Source: Plakobranchus ocellatus
Taxonomy: Eukaryota > Mollusca > Gastropoda > Plakobranchidae
Direction of reading: 5' to 3'
Assembly: GCA_019648995.1 (NCBI GenBank)
Contig: BLXT01003748.1
Location: forward strand, 794,583-834,262
Length of the DNA: 39,680 nt
Below are positions 34,862-39,680 of the stretch, piece after piece. Positions within the stretch are counted from its first letter, which is position 1; every line of letters begins with the position of its first letter. The notes under the pieces are model-generated. The model saw only the letters and a list, made by a program, of their open reading frames with translations, made no database searches and was not told the origin of the DNA. The position numbers and the translations under genes were made by a program.

Positions 34862-34920
34862 ATCAGTACCGGTAGCTCAGTGTCAAGAACGTTGATCCCA
34901 GCTCCACCATTCAATCCCCA
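34862..34920 (+). mobile_element. Possible second tRNA-like SINE head, decayed
   Basis: GGTAGCTCAGTG (34871-34882) resembles an A box and CATTCAATCCCC (34908-34919) a weak B box. A long T-rich stretch follows. No link with the other SINE copies. Confidence 0.35.
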
Positions 34921-35072
34921 TCTCCCTCCTTTTTCCTTTTTTTTTTTTTTTTCCTTTCCTTTTAGCACTACGAGTAGCCTATTTTTTTAATAAAGAGATG
35001 AGTAATCTATGTCTTCTGTATGTGTGAGAAACTAAGAACACCGATGTGTGATTGTGACTGATTTGTGAAGTG

Positions 35073-37383
35073 CTGGCATCGCGGAAAAATGCCAATTAAA
35101 ACCTCAAAAAATGCAAAAAATTTTCCCAAAAAATGCCAAAAAAAAAAAAAATAATAAAAGAACAATAAGACAAACATAAAAGAAATTCATACGATTGCAA
35201 CAAAAATTGAGGCGTACATCTTGAATGCAACATGAATACCGGTGAACCGGTAAGTTTTTAAAATAAAATTTAAAAAAAATAGCAAAACGAGCTAAATGTA
35301 AATGTAATGTATGAACTTCTCCAACGTAACTTGCAATCATTAAATTGAAAGATTATCAAAATTAAGTAGGCCTGCACAAATTAAAAACTTTTTTTTTCAG
35401 ATGTTATTATAATTGCCAAGTTTATTCCCTTTCTCCTAGTCCTACATTAATACGGTAACAGTTTTAAACATGAGCTTCAACTCTTAAACACTTTTACACT
35501 GTTTGAGATTAGACTATTTACTGTTAAAAGCATTGATTTTGTTATCCTTATTTATCATCACATTTGCATGTGCAGCTAATATTAAATTATTTATTGTTCA
35601 TTGAGCAGGTCGTTAATACTTTGAAGTTCTCGTTATAAAAAAATGTCATTGTCATTATTACACATGTTCGCAAAATCTTCTGCTCTCTCCCTCCAATGAG
35701 AAAAAAGGACAAGCCAATCTAATTGAAAGCTTCATGATTGAAAAATGATGTTGTGTATCGGTACCCAAAAGACAAATTTATTTATTAATATTACTTTGAC
35801 ACTGAATTTGAATTAGATGTACACAATACCGGTAGGAAAGGTTAGGCTGATTTTTTTTCCTCATGCAAGCAATTAGGCCTACTGGCAGTAAAAAAAATTA
35901 AAGGTGATCAGCTTTGATCACACAATAAATTTACACGCTAGAAACCAATCTTTTTTTTTTGCTTTAACAGCATAGTAAATACTTGCACGATTAGCTAGGG
36001 TCAAAAAAAATTTTAAAACACAGAAAAAACGTTTTTATAATAGCTTGTAAGTAACCATTTCTAATCATAGCTTTCATCCCATTATCTGTGTTTATGTAGA
36101 GTAAAAAAAAGGCTTGACTACCAATTCCCTCAGAGACCAAATCAAACTGCTACATAAAATGTAATGCGTTTAGCAAGGTCACGTGACCAATTTTTAAAGA
36201 AAAATTAAAGCTTAAAAAATACACCAATATTAAATTTAAAAAATACAATAAAGATAGACTTCCAATTGAACTATTCTTTTAAGCTTTTTAACCTTCATTT
36301 AAACGTTTCTTTTTTTTTTTCCCTAAACTAAAAAGTTGGCATAGTCCTGTTGTAACTAATGTAAGTGATCGCCCTTTCCACATCGGGTGTTAAGATCTCT
36401 AGCTCACCCAGCATTACTACTACCCGAGACAAATCTATCGATTAAGACAAACTATTCATATTAATTTCTACTTTCTCGTATAAAGTTAAGTTATGAAAAC
36501 GTTACAGCGTTTCATATCCATCCACTTTCTTTCTGCAAGTCCAAAACACACATCTTCAAACAAATATTATATATTATTAAGATCCTACTACCTAGCATTC
36601 CGCTCTGACCGGGCCTAGGCCAAAGAGGAGTAGATAATCAAAGGCTACTGGATTAAACAAAACTAGCCTATAGAGACTGATTATTTTCATTTCTGATTAT
36701 AGATAATGGATGGGCCTTCTTAAGATCATAACTTAAGCGTGTTTTTGTTTTTGTTTTTTTTCAACAAAATCTTCCGATGTCTACGAAAAATAGAAAAGAA
36801 AAGGGAATCGCAGTACCCTATACTCTAATGAACAAAATGAAAAGTATACGCAAAAAAAAAAAAAGCTTCCTTTTTTTAGCTTTCAACTCGACTAAAAATG
36901 AGTTAACTCAAAGCATGGCGCTAAAGAAAACCCGAGCGTGGGGGGGGGGAAGGGTCGACCTTTTTTGCTCGCGCTGCTCTAACTCACTTTAAAAAATAAA
37001 AACAAAAAATAGTAGCAATCGACAGACTGAAACCAAAAAAAAAAGCCTCACGTGTGCACAAAGAATATATCTTTATTTTCACGTGCAATTTGTAATTAAA
37101 AAAAATAATATTGAAAGAGAAATTTTCAATGAAAATCTAGGCCTCGGCGCCGCTGACGGAGGATTTGGTTACCATATCCGGTCTTTAGAGCAAAAACTTG
37201 GCCAGCTTGGCAAAGGCAGTATGTCGGGAAATGAAAAATTGTTTTTAAAAACCTTTAAAAATCTGATTTTGATCGCTATTAAAATTACGAGGAGAAATGA
37301 GAAAAAATGCGGAAAAAGAGCAGGAAAGTCAAAAAATGCGGCCGCAAATTTCCCAATGCGGCCGCATTAAACCGCGATGCCAG
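35073..37383. mobile_element. Unclassified DNA element with perfect 12-bp terminal inverted repeats
   Basis: The left end CTGGCATCGCGG (35073-35084) is repeated in exact reverse complement at 37372-37383, and similarity continues weakly (AATGC). The flanks gaagtg (left) and gaaatg (right) agree at five of six bases and could be a decayed target duplication. The subterminal zones share caaaaaatgc...aa.tttccca.aa.tgc as a direct repeat. The right one carries two tgcggccgca palindromes (37338-37347 and 37356-37365). No transposase is visible in 2.3 kb, so it would be nonautonomous. Most of the inside is dispersed repeat copy B. Confidence 0.6.
35808..37225 (+). repeat. Dispersed repeat, copy B (inside the TIR element)
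   Basis: Partner of copy A at 7978-9450 with the same order of landmarks. The parts of the TIR element outside this segment (35085-35807 and 37226-37371) have no counterpart near copy A. Confidence 0.75.
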
Positions 37384-37941
37384 GAAATGGAATATTCTGA
37401 GTTCTTTGAGAGCCCGAAATTCGGGTCGATATGTGTTCATGGTGTTAACTGAAATAATCTTTTACTGAGAACTACGGTAGACCTCACCTAAACCGAAAAC
37501 GGCTGAACCGAAAAAAACGTTAAACGAAAAAGAAATTGAAGCGCTTCCCGTTTTACCTCTTATTCTTTCTTATTACACATGCGGAAACCGAAAGTGTTGG
37601 CTGCCTTACTATCGCTAAAGCGAAATAATAATATTGGGAAAGCCCAGTCCATGTCCGACCGACACAAACAAAAAAATCTTTTTTTTTTTTTTTTTACACA
37701 CCTTGCCCTTCCCTTTTTTCCTCGCATTATTCCATGCAAACCCAATACATGTACTGTTAACGGTACCTCACACTACAGACGGCCAGGTCTAGGTCTACTG
37801 CGCACACCTGCCCATATCTTCTCTTCCACCAGTCAATGCAGTGGGACCGTACCAGACACTCCTTTATGTCTAGGTCCCGTCAGCGCTAGGCTAAGTAAAC
37901 ACTGTTGCATCACAGCAGGTAATAAAGTCATCTCACTTGTT

Positions 37942-38030
37942 GACGACTTCAGCACCGGAAAACTTAGGTGATGATTGAATTGTAAAAGTAGAGGACTTCA
38001 GGGTCGGAAAACTTACTTAGGCGATGATGA
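37942..38030. repeat. Short imperfect tandem repeat, period about 49 bp
   Basis: gacttcag...cggaaaacttaggtgatgat at 37945 recurs at 37994 as gacttcag..tcggaaaacttacttaggcgatgatg with small changes. Confidence 0.7.
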
Positions 38031-38559
38031 AGGCACAAGAACCTCTTAACTGAAAAAGAAAGAGAAAGCGATATAGAGATGGATATAAAAGATAGAAAGA
38101 TTCGTGGATAGGTGTGTTCATTCACATTGTGATGTGACGATGAGTGGGATTGGTTTAACTTAATATTTCGGAAACTAGTTACTCCTATTTATTAATCTTA
38201 CTTATTTAAAGCGCTATGCTTAAACCAAAATATGTTTAACTAAATTGAAATCTTACCTCCGAAAATTTCGGCTTAAATGTGTTCCACGTGTAATTAATAA
38301 ATCGTTCTATATTGATCGGTTGTGGCAAATCAGAATGCCGAATTGTCTCTTTCTCGTCTCTCCTCCCCAATCTTGGGCACTATATTTGTAAACACAAAGT
38401 AGTTTTATTGTGAAGAAAATACAAAGGGTCTAATCCGTTTGACTCGGACGAGGCAAACGTCACGAAAATAGAACAGCTATTACTTTAAAACATCAGTTTG
38501 ATGCGCTGGAAACTACATGTATACAGAAAACAATACAGCGGCTGGGGCCTAACTGCTGT

Positions 38560-38850
38560 TTGTCGGCTCCCATTCCAGAATAATGGCCGCCGCTGGCGGG
38601 ACACGCGATAACCAGCGCTCGCAAGCTGAGCTAGCGGAATATGTTCCTTCTATCTATATTTAGTTCAGTGGTTGCAACCTCAGACGTCAGTGACTTAGTG
38701 ACTGAAGAGCGCGTCAGATTGTAGACATCTACGCGCTGCTAACCGCTCAGTCGCTGTGCGTGTATAGTGTGCTGCTAGCAGGTTCTGTGTTCAATTGACT
38801 TGCGCGCGATGCTTGATTATTGCGTAAACAAATTAAAGTAGGCAGCTAGT
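38560..38850. promoter_or_regulatory. CpG-richer segment, possible promoter region
   Basis: After tens of kilobases with few CpGs, this segment has many (gccgccgctggcgggacacgcg, gagcgcgtcag, tctacgcgctg, cttgcgcgcgatg). It also has a CRE/AP-1-like run (gacgtcagtgacttagtgac, 38682-38701). Such a change often marks a transcription start in invertebrate genomes, but no TATA box or coding exon fixes the direction. Confidence 0.35.
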
Positions 38851-38859
38851 ATTATACTG

Positions 38860-39018
38860 ATGTTGAGCATGAAATGGACTCGGATATCCACTCATATGCA
38901 TGTGTTCACAGTTACAGATAATGAAATAGATCTAAGTAGTGTGCGTGAGCAAGATGTGTTTGTAGACGACGATATGATAGCTTCTAGACCGACAGTCATA
39001 ACGTTTCATTCATGTTAG
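38860..39018 (+). CDS. Short ORF beside the CpG-rich segment, hypothetical
   Basis: ATG at 38860 to TAG at 39016-39018, 52 residues, acidic in the middle (TDNEIDLSSVREQDVFVDDD). It could be a first coding exon, but part of it (38956-38985) lies in an inverted repeat with 39124-39150, which argues for mobile-element origin. Confidence 0.2.
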   Translation: MLSMKWTRISTHMHVFTVTDNEIDLSSVREQDVFVDDDMIASRPTVITFHSC

Positions 39019-39029
39019 ATCACACGTCC

Positions 39030-39167
39030 TTACGAACGCAACCCAGGGGTGTGTGTTATAGCACCTCTTACCTCAACACAATCAACATCAATTTCAAATG
39101 CACCGCCATTGTAATTGACAATCACATAATCGTCCACAAACACATCGAGTAGGGATAGGGTTACATA
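39030..39167 (-). CDS. Short ORF with a possible tudor-like fragment, hypothetical
   Basis: About 45 codons on the - strand including DVFVDDYVIVNYNGGAFEID and a stop TAA at 39030-39032. The strand pattern VDDYVIVNYNG..FEIDVDCVEV recalls small beta-barrel (tudor/SH3-like) domains that occur in mobile-element-associated proteins; this is a guess from pattern. GAG|gtaaga near 39076 would make a good splice donor. Confidence 0.25.
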   Translation of the reverse strand, partial: YVTLSLLDVFVDDYVIVNYNGGAFEIDVDCVEVRGAITHTPGLRS

Positions 39168-39170
39168 TTA

Positions 39171-39680
39171 AGTCGACGTTGAGACAAACATAAATATCTA
39201 TCCAAAACTCAACAAAGATATATTTGATGATTTAGAAGTCGGTAATTTTTTTTTAAGCATAAATCAAAACACAAAAGGAAATTTATTTCTAAATTCACTA
39301 AAAGGGTTTTAGATAACCCTAGATATTTATTATATATCTTACAATTTGATGTTTCATCATTCAAGCTAGATAGGAGTGTTCTTTGATGGCCAGAGTTGTT
39401 TTCTCTAGGAAGTGCTACTTCAGTTGCGGTGGGAGAGGGGTTGACCGGTTTGCATGACCAAGTTCTCTCTCAGTCTCAGCTGGTTCTTCGCGCCGGGGTG
39501 AGATGGCGTTTACAGTTGAGCAGGGAGATATTTTGGCGATTGCTTGCAATCCCAATTGCTTTGTTGCACAGTACTATTTTTAAGTTTTTTTCGAAGTTGA
39601 ATAGTGACGCTAGCCACTACTAACTGTTGCCCGGTCAAGGCTACTGGGGGGTTTCTATTAGATCTATATAAAAAAAAATT
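39171..39680. other. Right edge, nothing recognised
   Basis: Mixed AT-rich sequence with a moderately GC-rich stretch at 39420-39520. The open frame at 39396-39623 has no recognisable domain. Confidence 0.6.

Noticed and set aside
37472-37800. Possible second pogo-like element (cggtagacctcacctaaacc at left, ggccaggtctaggtctactg at right)
   Set aside because: Only eight bases of the ends match well and no TA duplication is present on the right side.

Overview
The window looks like AT-rich nuclear DNA from an invertebrate animal, most likely a mollusc or another lophotrochozoan. The reasons are: one multi-exon gene with GT-AG introns up to about 9.6 kb; long gene-poor stretches full of microsatellites; and remnants of animal mobile elements (LINE, Ty3/gypsy, pogo-like, a DUF7869-type transposase-like gene, tRNA-derived SINEs). 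The species call is inference. There are no operons, ribosome binding sites, CRISPR arrays or rRNA genes. One assembly gap of 669 N lies at 11265-11933.

The one gene I regard as intact is on the + strand from the left edge to 25595. It encodes the C-terminal part of a TRIM-like protein: a coiled-coil exon (815-1027) followed by five exons of an NHL-type beta-propeller (4907-5112, 5770-6000, 6716-6923, 16566-16675, 25469-25595). All six exons join in a consistent reading phase, giving 364 residues and a stop. The RING/B-box start must lie left of the window.

Its introns hold most of the mobile-element debris. Intron 1 has an RNase H fragment flanked by a diverged 250-bp direct repeat, and a perfect 49-bp tandem duplication. 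Intron 4 has one copy of a 1.4-kb dispersed repeat (about 7978-9450), a GA-rich tract, and a broken DUF7869-like gene (10947-13937) split by a pogo/Tigger-like transposon (11146-12578). If that insert is taken out, the reading frame continues across the target TA. Intron 5 has a 5'-truncated LINE tail (17865-18377, -), a decayed Ty3/gypsy integrase region (about 18780-19775, -), an AT-rich hairpin, an inverted-repeat element with a SINE fragment inside (20776-21618), and a 110-bp tandem duplication.

Downstream of the gene, 25600-33300 is AT-rich and almost featureless. Between 33.3 and 34.9 kb lies a cluster of SINE copies and long microsatellites. From 35073 to 37383 lies a 2.3-kb unit bounded by a perfect 12-bp terminal inverted repeat, which contains the second copy of the 1.4-kb repeat. 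The last 1.1 kb is richer in CpG and could be the 5' region of another gene, but I see no convincing coding exon there.

No new defence or biosynthetic system is visible. The most interesting items are the nested transposon in the DUF7869-like gene, the unclassified 12-bp-TIR element with its dispersed relative, and the uncharacterised SINE family.
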